Made by a program: the position numbers and the translations under genes | Shown: piece after piece, positions 18,254-26,454 of the stretch | Numbering within the stretch: the stretch's first letter is position 1 | Layout of the letters: each line of letters starts with the position of its first letter | Notes under the pieces: model-generated | What the model was told of the DNA's origin: nothing | What the model saw: the letters and a program-made list of their open reading frames with translations, nothing else | Databases searched by the model: none | Source: JAEUOS01 sp964470865 | GTDB taxonomy: Bacteria > Pseudomonadota > Gammaproteobacteria > Burkholderiales > JAEUOS01 | DNA: 64,000 bases | Direction of reading: 5' to 3' | Assembly (NCBI GenBank): GCA_964470865.1 | Contig: CAYYFR010000001.1 | Span: 1-64,000 of the forward strand

Positions 18254-18279
18254 CGGGCTCACTTTTTCAAGATGGCTTC

Positions 18280-19290
18280 ATGTTGCGGTTATTCAAGGCG
18301 CTGATTTTTCTGGGGATTTTGAGTGTTTTGAGCGCCGGGGCGGGGCTATGGTGGTATGCCGAGCGCGCCATCCCCCTGGGCAGCGCCAGCGTCGATTTCA
18401 CCATTCCACCCGGCAGCTCCATGCGCACCGCGGCGCGCCTGGCTGCCGGAAGCATGCCCGTTTACCCGGATGCACTGGTGCTGCTGGCACGCATTACGGG
18501 GCGCGACACCCGCATCAAGGCAGGCAGCTACGAAATTGAAGCCGGCACCACGCCACTGGCCCTGATCGAGAAGCTCACGCGTGGCGACGTGACCTTGCAG
18601 GAACTGACCATTCCCGAGGGCTGGACTTTTCGGCAGTTCCGCGCCGCACTCGACGCCCATCCTGGCGTAAGTCACAATACGCAGGGCTTGAGCGATGCGG
18701 CAGTGTTCGAGGCCGTTCAGCGAGCCGAACCGGGCGGTCTGGGACGCCACCAGGAGGGCCTGTTTTTCCCGGATACGTACTTGTTTGCCAAGGGCGCCGC
18801 CGATGTCACTGTCTTGCGGCGTGCCTATCGTGCGATGCAGCGTCGCCTGGATTCGGAATGGCAACGGCGTGCGCCCGGGGTCCCTTATGCGAGCGTCTAC
18901 GAGGCGCTGATCATGGCCTCGATCGTGGAAAAGGAGACCGGGCAGGCACGCGAGCGGCCGTTGATCGCCGGCGTGTTCGTCAACCGCCTGCGCCGCGGCA
19001 TGTTGCTGCAAACCGACCCTACCGTCATCTATGGTCTTGGCACAAGCTTCGATGGTAATTTGCGCAAACGTGACCTGCAGACCGATGGGCCGTACAACAC
19101 GTACACCCGCGCGGGGCTGCCGCCGACGCCGATCGCGCTGCCCGGGCTGGCTGCGCTGCAGGCGGCCCTCAATCCCGCGCGAACCGATGCGATCTACTTC
19201 GTCGCGCGTGGCGATGGCAGCCATGAATTTTCGGCCAGTCTGGAGGCGCACAATCGGGCCGTGAACAAGTTCCAGAGACGGGGAGGCTAG
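18280..19290 (+). CDS. mltG: Endolytic peptidoglycan transglycosylase MltG (YceG)
   Basis: 336-aa inner-membrane enzyme that cleaves nascent glycan strands and is thought to terminate their polymerisation. One N-terminal membrane helix (about residues 5-25) is followed by a LysM-like region and the YceG catalytic domain. The catalytic Glu217 lies in ASIVEKETG, and YGLGTSFDGNLRKRDL and YNTYTRAGLPPTPI are intact. The next gene is tmk, the usual gammaproteobacterial and betaproteobacterial order. Confidence 0.95.
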   Translation: MLRLFKALIFLGILSVLSAGAGLWWYAERAIPLGSASVDFTIPPGSSMRTAARLAAGSMPVYPDALVLLARITGRDTRIKAGSYEIEAGTTPLALIEKLTRGDVTLQELTIPEGWTFRQFRAALDAHPGVSHNTQGLSDAAVFEAVQRAEPGGLGRHQEGLFFPDTYLFAKGAADVTVLRRAYRAMQRRLDSEWQRRAPGVPYASVYEALIMASIVEKETGQARERPLIAGVFVNRLRRGMLLQTDPTVIYGLGTSFDGNLRKRDLQTDGPYNTYTRAGLPPTPIALPGLAALQAALNPARTDAIYFVARGDGSHEFSASLEAHNRAVNKFQRRGG

Positions 19291-19349
19291 ATTTACAAGC
19301 TTATGATTTATCAAAAAAATATCTGGCAATTTGTGTTCGATCAGCGATC

Positions 19350-19958
19350 ATGAAGCGCGGCAAATTCATCAGTTTCGAAGGCCTTGACGGGGCCGGCAAG
19401 TCGAGCCATGTGGCGGCGACTGCGGAGCGCTTGCGCAAGCGTGGCGTCGACGCGGTAGTCACACGCGAACCCGGAGGCACTGTGCTGGGCGAACGCTTGC
19501 GCGAATTGGTGCTGGCCGAAACCATGCACCTGGAAACCGAGACGCTTCTGATGTTCGCCGCGCGGCGCGAACATGTGGCGCAGGTGATCGAACCGGCGCT
19601 TGCGCGCGGAGCGTGGGTGGTCTGCGATCGCTTCACCGATGCCACGCGCGCGTATCAGGGAGGAGGGCGGGGCGTCGACTTGGAGAAGATCGAGATACTG
19701 GCACGCTGGGTTCATCCGCATACCAATCCGGACCTGACCTTGCTGTTCGATATTTCGCATCAAGCCGCACGGTTACGTATTAGTGGAGCGCGCCCGCTTG
19801 ACAGGTTTGAGCGGGAAAGCGCCGAATTCCACGACCGGGTGCGGACACGCTATCGTGCGCTGGCTACCGCCGAGCCCGAGCGATTTCGCTTGATCGAGGC
19901 GATACTGCCGGCGCAAGAGATTGATAAAATACTTGAAGAAATAATTTTAAGTATATGA
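19350..19958 (+). CDS. tmk: Thymidylate kinase
   Basis: 202-aa enzyme phosphorylating dTMP to dTDP. P-loop EGLDGAGKS (residues 10-18), DRFTDATRAYQGGGRG substrate region, and a C-terminal LID segment RISGARPLDRFE are all present. Length is standard. It overlaps holB by 4 bp (ATGA), so the two are translationally coupled. A 59-bp AT-rich spacer separates it from mltG. Confidence 0.96.
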   Translation: MKRGKFISFEGLDGAGKSSHVAATAERLRKRGVDAVVTREPGGTVLGERLRELVLAETMHLETETLLMFAARREHVAQVIEPALARGAWVVCDRFTDATRAYQGGGRGVDLEKIEILARWVHPHTNPDLTLLFDISHQAARLRISGARPLDRFERESAEFHDRVRTRYRALATAEPERFRLIEAILPAQEIDKILEEIILSI

Positions 19959-20998
19959 AAATATTACCTTATGAATGGTTGAATGTTGGCTGGGGCCAAC
20001 TTCAGGCAATGCGCTCGCGTTTGCCCCATGCCCTGCTGTTGTCAGGCCCGGCCGGCATCGGCAAACGCGTTCTGGCCGAGTATTTCGCCCAGAGCCTGTT
20101 GTGCGAAAACCTGACGGCAAGCGGCAAACCGTGCGGCCAATGCAGCGCCTGCCACTGGTTTGCCGACGGCAATCATCCCGATTACCGCGCAGTGTTGCCC
20201 GAAAGCCTGCAGCCGGAATCGAGTCAGCCCGGCGATATGACGGCGGACGCAAGCACCGACGCGGGCGGCGCAAAGTCAAAAGCCGCGCCGTCGAAGGTCA
20301 TCAAGATCGGGCAAATCCGCGCCTTGGACGCTTTTTTCAATGTCGGTACCCATCGCGCCGGTCACCGTGTGGTGGTGGTTTATCCGGCCGACGCACTTAA
20401 CGTCGACGCCGGAAACGCACTGTTGAAAACGCTGGAAGAACCGCCGGGGAATACGCTCTTCCTGCTGGTGACCAGTCGCGTCAACGAGGTTTTGCCGACC
20501 ATTCGCAGTCGTTGTGCGAAACTGCCGCTGGCAAGTCCAGCACCTGTACACATCCTGGCCTGGCTTGCCAGCCAGGGTGTGCGTGACCCTGCAAGCGCAC
20601 TGGCGGAGGCCGGTGGCGCACCGCTGGCAGCCGCGATTGCCGATCCTGACGCCGACTTCCGTGAAACATTGCTTGGGGCTTTGGCAGGCGAGCGCGCCAT
20701 TGATCCGATCGCGCTGGCCGAGAAGTGCGAGAAGGCCGGAGCCACCAATATTTGCGTGTGGCTGGCTCGCTGGACCAGCGACCTGGTGTTGTGCGAAAGC
20801 GGACTCGATGTACGCTATCATCCAACGCATAGCCGTGCCCTGAAGGATGCGGCCGGACGCATGCAGGTCGCAGCATTGCACGCCTACTACCGTCGGCTCA
20901 TGCGCATGCGCCGAGTCTCGGAGCACCCTTTGAACACGCGCCTTTTTGCCGAAGAACTGCTGATCGACTACGCGCGCTTGGCCGCGCCCGGAAACTGA
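19955..20998 (+). CDS. holB: DNA polymerase III subunit delta'
   Basis: 347-aa clamp-loader subunit. It has the degenerate AAA+ P-loop region GPAGIGKRVL (31-40) and the zinc-module cysteines Cys50, Cys60, Cys63 and Cys66 (CGQCSAC). The ALLKTLEEPP and TIRSRC sensor/arginine-finger region follows. An Asp/Ser/Gly/Lys-rich insertion lies near residues 85-110. It starts inside the tmk stop and is followed after one base by pilZ. Confidence 0.93.
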   Translation: MKILPYEWLNVGWGQLQAMRSRLPHALLLSGPAGIGKRVLAEYFAQSLLCENLTASGKPCGQCSACHWFADGNHPDYRAVLPESLQPESSQPGDMTADASTDAGGAKSKAAPSKVIKIGQIRALDAFFNVGTHRAGHRVVVVYPADALNVDAGNALLKTLEEPPGNTLFLLVTSRVNEVLPTIRSRCAKLPLASPAPVHILAWLASQGVRDPASALAEAGGAPLAAAIADPDADFRETLLGALAGERAIDPIALAEKCEKAGATNICVWLARWTSDLVLCESGLDVRYHPTHSRALKDAAGRMQVAALHAYYRRLMRMRRVSEHPLNTRLFAEELLIDYARLAAPGN

Positions 20999-20999
20999 T

Positions 21000-21374
21000 A
21001 TGGCTGAATCCGCGAAATCCCCGTCTGCCGGCAGCCCACGTCCGAGCATGCTCTCGCTCAATATCAAGGAGAAATCCGCGCTCTATGCGGCGTTCATGCC
21101 GCATCTTCGAAATGGCGGGATTTTCATCCCGACCACCCGCAGCTATCGACTGGGTGATCAGGTCTACATGCTGCTCTCGCTGATGGACGATCCCGCCAAG
21201 CTGCCGGTCGCCGGCACCGTTGCCTGGGTCACGCCGCAAGACGCGCAAGGCAACAAGCAACAGGGCATCGGCGTACAGTTTTCCGGCGACGAGAGCGGCC
21301 AGTCGGCGCGCCGCAAGATTGAAAACCTGCTGGGCAACGCGCTGGGCTCGCCGCGCCCGACCCACACGCTTTGA
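21000..21374 (+). CDS. pilZ: PilZ domain protein (type IV pilus assembly PilZ)
   Basis: 124-aa single-domain PilZ protein. The core from IKEKSALYAAFMPHLRNGGIFIPT to the VAWV strand and GIGVQF matches the pilus PilZ subclass found after holB in Neisseria, Xanthomonas and betaproteobacteria. The c-di-GMP-binding RxxxR motif is not evident, as in pilus PilZ proteins that work through PilB and FimX rather than by binding c-di-GMP. It starts one base after holB. Confidence 0.9.
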   Translation: MAESAKSPSAGSPRPSMLSLNIKEKSALYAAFMPHLRNGGIFIPTTRSYRLGDQVYMLLSLMDDPAKLPVAGTVAWVTPQDAQGNKQQGIGVQFSGDESGQSARRKIENLLGNALGSPRPTHTL

Positions 21375-21417
21375 AGCCAATGCCGGGCGCTACCCGTCGG
21401 CGCTTGTCGTAAGCACG

Positions 21418-22206
21418 ATGTACGTCGATTCTCACTGCCATATCAATTTTCCGGAACTGCGGGCACGGCTGCCGGAAATTCTGGCCCTGATGGAACGCAA
21501 TCGGGTCGGCTACGCCTTGTGCGTGGCCGTCGAGCTTGAGCAACTGCACAGCGTGCTTGAACTGGCTGAACAAAATGCGAACGTTTTCGCATCGGTGGGC
21601 GTACATCCCGATCACGAAGGCGTGACCGAGCCGGACGTCCTCAAGCTGGTGGAACTGGCGCAGCACCCGCGTGTGGTCGCCATCGGCGAAACCGGTCTCG
21701 ACTACTTCCGCATGAAGGGTGATCTTTCCTGGCAGCGCGAGCGCTTCCGCGTACACGTACGTGCCGCGCGTGCGTGCGGAATGCCGCTGATCGTGCATAC
21801 CCGCGAAGCGGCGCGCGACACCATCGAGATTCTGCGCGAGGAGGGCGCAGCGGCGGTGGGCGGCGTGATGCATTGCTTCACCGAATCGCTGGCGGTCGCC
21901 GAAGCAGCCATCGCCATGAACTTCTATATTTCATTCTCCGGAATCGTGACCTTCAAGAGTGCGCAAGCACTAAAGGAGGTTGCCCGAACCATACCGATGG
22001 AGCGTATCTTGATTGAAACCGACGCACCCTATCTGGCACCGGCGCCGCATCGCGGACGCATCAATGAGCCTGGCCTGGTGCCGCATGTGGCGAGCGAAAT
22101 CGCGCGTTTGCGCGGCATCGACCCAGCCCAGGTGGAAGCGCATACCACCAGCAACTTTTTTCGCCTGTTCGATCGTGCGGCGACTTTGGCGGGGAGGGCG
22201 AATTGA
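21418..22206 (+). CDS. TatD family metal-dependent hydrolase (YcfH-like)
   Basis: 262-aa TIM-barrel metal-dependent hydrolase or DNase. Metal-binding DSHCHINF (His6, His8), IGETGLDYF, LIVHTREA, GVMHCFTES and ILIETDAPYL are all present, so the metal site looks complete. The ATG at 21418 begins the conserved MYVDSHCH; a longer in-frame reading overlaps pilZ. Its TGA overlaps the ATG of the ankyrin gene by one base. Confidence 0.93.
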   Translation: MYVDSHCHINFPELRARLPEILALMERNRVGYALCVAVELEQLHSVLELAEQNANVFASVGVHPDHEGVTEPDVLKLVELAQHPRVVAIGETGLDYFRMKGDLSWQRERFRVHVRAARACGMPLIVHTREAARDTIEILREEGAAAVGGVMHCFTESLAVAEAAIAMNFYISFSGIVTFKSAQALKEVARTIPMERILIETDAPYLAPAPHRGRINEPGLVPHVASEIARLRGIDPAQVEAHTTSNFFRLFDRAATLAGRAN

Positions 22207-22841
22207 TGCGCCGCATCATCTGGTCACTTGCCTTGATGCTGTGGCTGGGCCACGGCGGCATAGCCTTGGGGGCTGCGTATGATGACTTTCTCAATGCCGT
22301 CAAGAACGGCAACTCCCGCGAAGTAGCGCAGTGGCTCAAGCGCGGCATCGATGCCAATACGGTCGACCCGTCCGGGCAGACCGTGCTCCACTTGGCTGCG
22401 CGCGCGGGTGCGCTCGAAGTGGTAAGGGTGTTGGTTGACGCGCGCGTCAATATAGATCGGCGCAATGCCAACGGCGAGACCGCGATCATGCTTGCCGCGC
22501 TCGGGGGGCACCGCAGTGTGGTCGAATTCTTGCTCTCCAAGGAGGCGCAAATCAACCAGCCGGGTTGGACCGCTTTACTCTATGCAGCCACCAATGGGCA
22601 CTTGGAGGTAGTAAAAATACTCGTTGAAAATCATGCATATATAGACTCTTCCCCAGACAATGGTTTAACTTCCATGATGATGGCTGCGCGCGCCGGCCAT
22701 CTGTCAGTGGTGCAGTTTTTGCTCGAAGAAGGTGCGGATGCGAGCCTGAAGAATGATCGCGGCGAGACCGCGCTGGACTGGGCTCAGCAAAGCCGCAATA
22801 CCGATATCGCGGCCTTGATTTCCGCGAAGCTGAAAAAGTAG
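22206..22841 (+). CDS. Exported ankyrin-repeat protein
   Basis: 211-aa protein with a signal peptide (hydrophobic core WSLALMLWL, likely cleavage near GAA, residue 23). About five ankyrin repeats follow, recognisable as GQTVLHLAARAGALEVV, GETAIMLAALGGHRSVV, GWTALLYAATNGHLEVV and related copies. It is probably a periplasmic binding protein with no catalytic residues visible. It is the last gene of the mltG-tmk-holB-pilZ-tatD series and is coupled to tatD through TGATG. The partner is unknown. Confidence 0.85.
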   Translation: MRRIIWSLALMLWLGHGGIALGAAYDDFLNAVKNGNSREVAQWLKRGIDANTVDPSGQTVLHLAARAGALEVVRVLVDARVNIDRRNANGETAIMLAALGGHRSVVEFLLSKEAQINQPGWTALLYAATNGHLEVVKILVENHAYIDSSPDNGLTSMMMAARAGHLSVVQFLLEEGADASLKNDRGETALDWAQQSRNTDIAALISAKLKK

Positions 22842-22853
22842 TGGGGCTTTCAA

Positions 22854-22885
22854 CCGGCGGTGCGAGCGGCTTCGCTTTCCGCCGG
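22854..22885. terminator. Hairpin in the convergent ankyrin/ATPase junction
   Basis: CCGGCGG (22854-22860) pairs with CCGCCGG (22879-22885), with a second small stem (AGCG/CGCT) inside. It is the only strong structure in the 75-bp convergent spacer, so it may end transcription from both sides. There is no T-run on either side, so intrinsic termination is uncertain. Confidence 0.4.
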
Positions 22886-22916
22886 GACACCCTGGCATAG
22901 TCCGGACTGCCCGCTT

Positions 22917-25334
22917 TCAGGAACAGGCGGCCCGCACCTGTGTCATGGTGGTTTTGCCCTGCAATACCTTGAGGATGCCGTCCTGCTTCAAGCTGCGCAG
23001 CCCGTCGTCGCGCGCCCTGGCAAGCATGGTGGCGAGCGGCGCGCGGGTCTGGATCAGGCGGTGAATTTCCGGTGTCACGCTCAATACCTCGTGAATTCCG
23101 ATGCGCCCGTTGAAGCCCTTCTGTGAGCATTCGGCGCAACCCGCTTCCTTGTAAAGGATGAATTTGTCGCCGTCGCCGGCGTATTTGCCGTGCCACTGCG
23201 CGAGCAGCGCCGATACTTCAGCCGTGGAGCCTCCTCCCAGGTATTCGCCCGCCAGAATCTGCATGTCTTCGAGTGAAGGTTCGTAGCCCTCCTTGCAGCC
23301 GTCGAGCGCGCGCACCAGACGCTGCGCCACGATGCCCTTCAGGGAATCAGCGAAGCTGAATGGATCAAGCCCCATGTCGACCAGTCGATTGATGCTCTCA
23401 CAGGCGGAGTTGGTGTGTACAGTTGACAGTACCAAATGGCCAGTCAGGGCTGCGCTGACCGAAATGGCAGCCGTTTCAGCATCGCGCATTTCGCCGACCA
23501 TGATCACATCGGGGTCGGCGCGCAGGAAGCTGCGCAGGGCGGCGGCAAACGTCCAGTCGATCTTGCTGTTGGTTTGCACCTGGTTCAGGCCATCCTGCGT
23601 GATTTCGATCGGGTCTTCCGCAGTCCAGATTTTTCGGTCCGGGGTATTGAGGTGGGCCAGCACCGAGTGCAGAGTGGTGGTTTTTCCGGAGCCGGTCGGG
23701 CCGCTTATGAGCATCAGACCGTGCGACTTTTCTGTCATGGCCTGCAGCGCGGCCAGCGAATCGGGCTCCATGCCCAGCGCCCCAAGTGGCAGCGGCTTGG
23801 TTTGGGTCAGGATGCGCAGAGTGATGCTTTCGGCGCCGTTGTTGGTCGGGATGGTCGCTACGCGCAGCGAGAAATTTAAGTTGCTGAACTTGGAAAAATC
23901 GATACGGCCATCCTGCGGTTTGCGCTTTTCGGAAATATCCAGGTTCGCCATGATTTTCAGGCGCGAGATCATGGCGTTGCGGAAGTTGCCCGGCATGTTC
24001 ATGTAACTCTCGAGCACGCCATCCTTGCGAAAACGTACATTGCAACTGCCGTCCTTGCGCGGCTCGATGTGGATATCGGAGGCTTTCTGACGATAGGCGT
24101 CGGTGATGATCTTGTTGACCACACGCACCAGGGCGCCATCAGCTTCAGTCACCACGTCAGACGACTTGGTTTTTGTCAGCAGGGCACTGGCAGCGTCGGC
24201 GTCGCTCAATTCGGACTGCAGCGCATCGACCGAGGAGTAGATGTCGCCATAGTAGATCTCCAGGCCTTCGGTGATTTCTTCCGGGCTTGCCAGAACCGCG
24301 TCGATCTTGCACTGGCTGACTACGCTCAATTCCTGAACCGTGCCATGGTCGAGTGGATTTTCCATCGCCACAGCGAGGGCACCGGCGTTGAAGCAAAGTG
24401 GCAACACCCGCTTGGCGCGCGCCAGGTTCTCGGGAATCGCGCGTATCGCCTGCGGCTCCACCGGAAAGCGCCGGATGCTCACCTCCGGAATGCCGAGCTT
24501 TTGCGACAAGACCTTGTTGAGTTCCGTTTGCGTGATAAGGCCTTGGTCCATCAGAACCTGGCCCAGGGGTTTCTTGCGGTCTTGTGCCTGTGCCTCCAGC
24601 GCCGCCTTGAGTTGATCTTCGGTGATGATTTGTTCGCCGACCAGCACCTCGCCGATGCGCCGTACCGTGGTGTTGCCCTTCTGGCGATCGAGTGCTTCGG
24701 CCAGATGCTCGGTAGTGAAGGACTTGGCGCTTGCCAGATAGCCCCCCAGGCGCTTGATGCGCAGCGTCTTCTGCATTTCCAAACCCGCCGAAACCTGGGC
24801 TTCGGTGAGCGTACCGTTCTTGACCAGCATCGCTCCCAGTTGCTCTTCGACAGTCAGGGCGGCGATGTTTTCTTCAGGGATGAAAATGAAGGAATCGGCG
24901 CCGTTGGGTTGGTTGCTGGGAATGATCAGGTAGGCGCCGGTTGCGTTGCGCAAATAGGCACGCATCTTTCCAGAGAAGAGCTTCTTGTTCCTGAGCTCCC
25001 CCTTGAAGGCGCTCGGCTCCTGCGCACGCGACTGGCCGCCACGCCACGCGATCGGCATCACCCCTTCGGCCAGGCCTTGCTCGGCGGTAAAGCGATAGAA
25101 CGCGATGTCGCTAAAGCTGATGCGCTTGATCTCCGAGTCGCTCTGCTCAAGCCCGGCGACCTTGAGTTCAAGCGAGAAGAACGCCAGCTTGCCGCCTTCG
25201 GTCTTGCCACTGAGCAACGTTATGCGCGGTGGCTGCGTCTTTGGCTGAACCGGCTCTGCGCGGGCAGCCGGGTTGGCAGTCGCGGCAGGCCGAGCCACAT
25301 CTCTGGGTATAAAGCTAGTCTGGATGGAACCCAT
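22917..25334 (-). CDS. GspE/PilB-type secretion ATPase with extended N-terminus
   Basis: 805-aa type II/IV secretion-pilus superfamily ATPase. Order: a disordered Pro/Ala-rich start (1-37), an unusual beta-rich region (38-155), MshEN-like repeats (about 160-285), then the catalytic half. That half has KASDIHIEPR (418-426), Walker A SGPTGSGKTT (544-553), the Asp box TAEDPIE (571-577), Walker B DPDVIMVGEMRD and the HTNSA His box. The usual two CxxC pairs of the C-module are reduced to one CAEC plus a lone Cys. No pilin or secretin genes are adjacent, so it is an orphan whose system must lie elsewhere. A 298-bp upstream region carries tandem repeats. Confidence 0.85.
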   Translation of the reverse strand: MGSIQTSFIPRDVARPAATANPAARAEPVQPKTQPPRITLLSGKTEGGKLAFFSLELKVAGLEQSDSEIKRISFSDIAFYRFTAEQGLAEGVMPIAWRGGQSRAQEPSAFKGELRNKKLFSGKMRAYLRNATGAYLIIPSNQPNGADSFIFIPEENIAALTVEEQLGAMLVKNGTLTEAQVSAGLEMQKTLRIKRLGGYLASAKSFTTEHLAEALDRQKGNTTVRRIGEVLVGEQIITEDQLKAALEAQAQDRKKPLGQVLMDQGLITQTELNKVLSQKLGIPEVSIRRFPVEPQAIRAIPENLARAKRVLPLCFNAGALAVAMENPLDHGTVQELSVVSQCKIDAVLASPEEITEGLEIYYGDIYSSVDALQSELSDADAASALLTKTKSSDVVTEADGALVRVVNKIITDAYRQKASDIHIEPRKDGSCNVRFRKDGVLESYMNMPGNFRNAMISRLKIMANLDISEKRKPQDGRIDFSKFSNLNFSLRVATIPTNNGAESITLRILTQTKPLPLGALGMEPDSLAALQAMTEKSHGLMLISGPTGSGKTTTLHSVLAHLNTPDRKIWTAEDPIEITQDGLNQVQTNSKIDWTFAAALRSFLRADPDVIMVGEMRDAETAAISVSAALTGHLVLSTVHTNSACESINRLVDMGLDPFSFADSLKGIVAQRLVRALDGCKEGYEPSLEDMQILAGEYLGGGSTAEVSALLAQWHGKYAGDGDKFILYKEAGCAECSQKGFNGRIGIHEVLSVTPEIHRLIQTRAPLATMLARARDDGLRSLKQDGILKVLQGKTTMTQVRAACS

Positions 25335-25632
25335 GATGATCAGCCTTCGGGTTAATCGCCGGTGGAACTCGAATCGAGGGACATGTCAAACCCCGGCGGG
25401 TTCGGATCGAGCAATGGTACTGGCGGTCGTAGGTTGGCATTCGCTGGATTCGACAGGTCTTGGTTTACCAATCCGGACCTTTGGTCCTGCATGGTGGTGC
25501 GCAACTTTTCAAGCAACTTTTCTAGTCAATAAACGTGTGGATCCATTCAATAAAAGTGTGGAATGTATATTATGTTAAATTTAATAGGCATTGGATTAAG
25601 ACATCAGGTTGGGCCAGAACGGAACGCCGGCC
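25335..25632. other. Non-coding interval upstream of the GspE-like gene
   Basis: 298 bp separate the metallophosphoesterase (downstream) and the ATPase. The half nearest the ATPase is ordinary GC-rich sequence. About 25500-25610 is clearly AT-rich compared with the neighbourhood and holds two sets of tandem direct repeats. A short reading frame across 25563-25835 overlaps the phosphoesterase antisense and is not credible. This is probably the regulatory region of the ATPase gene. Confidence 0.6.
25501..25561. repeat. Two sets of short tandem direct repeats
   Basis: Set 1: GCAACTTTT at 25501-25509 and 25513-25521 (12-bp period). Set 2: TCAATAAACGTGTGG at 25526-25540 and TCAATAAAAGTGTGG at 25547-25561 (14 of 15 identical, 21-bp period, two helical turns). 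The spacing suits a protein binding one face of the DNA. They lie 167-227 bp upstream of the ATPase start codon. Confidence 0.6.
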
Positions 25633-26415
25633 TTACAGGTCGATCAGCTTGCGTGCATCAAACGATGGGTTTTCCCAAACCACTTCGCCCGGTGAATTGG
25701 CCTTGCGCAAGTTCAACGCGTAACCACGTGGGTTTGCCACCACTCGTGTCCGGCCAACCTGATAGTCAAAGCTGTTGTGCACGTGGCCGTGAATCCACAG
25801 GTCGGCCAGCCCGAGGATTTCGGATAGGTCGCTGACAAAAGCCGGGTTGTGCGGGTTTCCTGCGTATTGCGGGTGGATCGACCCGATGTGGGGCGCATGG
25901 TGCGTACAAACCACGGTCGGACCATCGTGGGCCTGCTCCAGGGCCTGTTTGAGCCAGTCGCGCGCCTGACGATGAAGCATGAACGCATCCTGCGGGCTGA
26001 ATCTGCCATGTCGGGTCCGGATGGCTTTGTGATCCATCAGTGCGGCCTCGGCGAGAAGCATCGAATGCCGCGCATCGCCATCCAGCGCGTAGTCGGTCCA
26101 CAGGCAACACCCGAGGAAACGCACCCCTCCAATGACCACTGTTTTCTGCTCGAGGTAACTAACGCTGCCAGAGGCATCGCGCGCAACGAGTTGATCGAGC
26201 ACATCTTCGACCACTGAACCATACATTTCATGATTGCCGTGCAGCAGCAATACCGGGCACGGCCAGTCGCGAAAAACATCGAAGGCCTTGTCGCGGTGGT
26301 GGATGTCCCCGGCCAACACCAGCACATCGGCGTCGCTTGGCTCCACTACCTTGTAGCCCGGAAACTTGCGCTCAAGGAATTCCAGATGAAGATCCGAGGC
26401 GATCTGGATCTTCAT
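25633..26415 (-). CDS. Calcineurin-like metallophosphoesterase
   Basis: 260-aa metallophosphoesterase with all five metal motifs: SDLHLE, AGDIHH, GNHE, THHAP and GHVHNS. Related proteins act on phosphodiesters such as cyclic nucleotides or nucleotide derivatives; the substrate is unknown. It starts 39 bp downstream of lon and runs the same way, so read-through from lon is plausible. No signal peptide is present. Confidence 0.88.
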   Translation of the reverse strand: MKIQIASDLHLEFLERKFPGYKVVEPSDADVLVLAGDIHHRDKAFDVFRDWPCPVLLLHGNHEMYGSVVEDVLDQLVARDASGSVSYLEQKTVVIGGVRFLGCCLWTDYALDGDARHSMLLAEAALMDHKAIRTRHGRFSPQDAFMLHRQARDWLKQALEQAHDGPTVVCTHHAPHIGSIHPQYAGNPHNPAFVSDLSEILGLADLWIHGHVHNSFDYQVGRTRVVANPRGYALNLRKANSPGEVVWENPSFDARKLIDL

Positions 26416-26454
26416 CTGGGTGCCGCCCGCTCAGGCAAGTGCGTGCCTGCCTGA

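Noticed and set aside
18254..18279. Possible sigma-70 promoter for mltG or ygfZ using TTGAAA and TATAAT
   Set aside because: The two boxes are only 11 bp apart, so they cannot form one promoter; only the -10 is kept as a candidate.
24069..25355. 428-codon open frame antisense to the GspE-like ATPase
   Set aside because: Typical GC-skew shadow with no domain or ribosome-binding site.
25563..25835. ORF starting in the AT-rich island upstream of the GspE-like gene
   Set aside because: Most of it is antisense to the metallophosphoesterase; the start lacks a ribosome-binding site.
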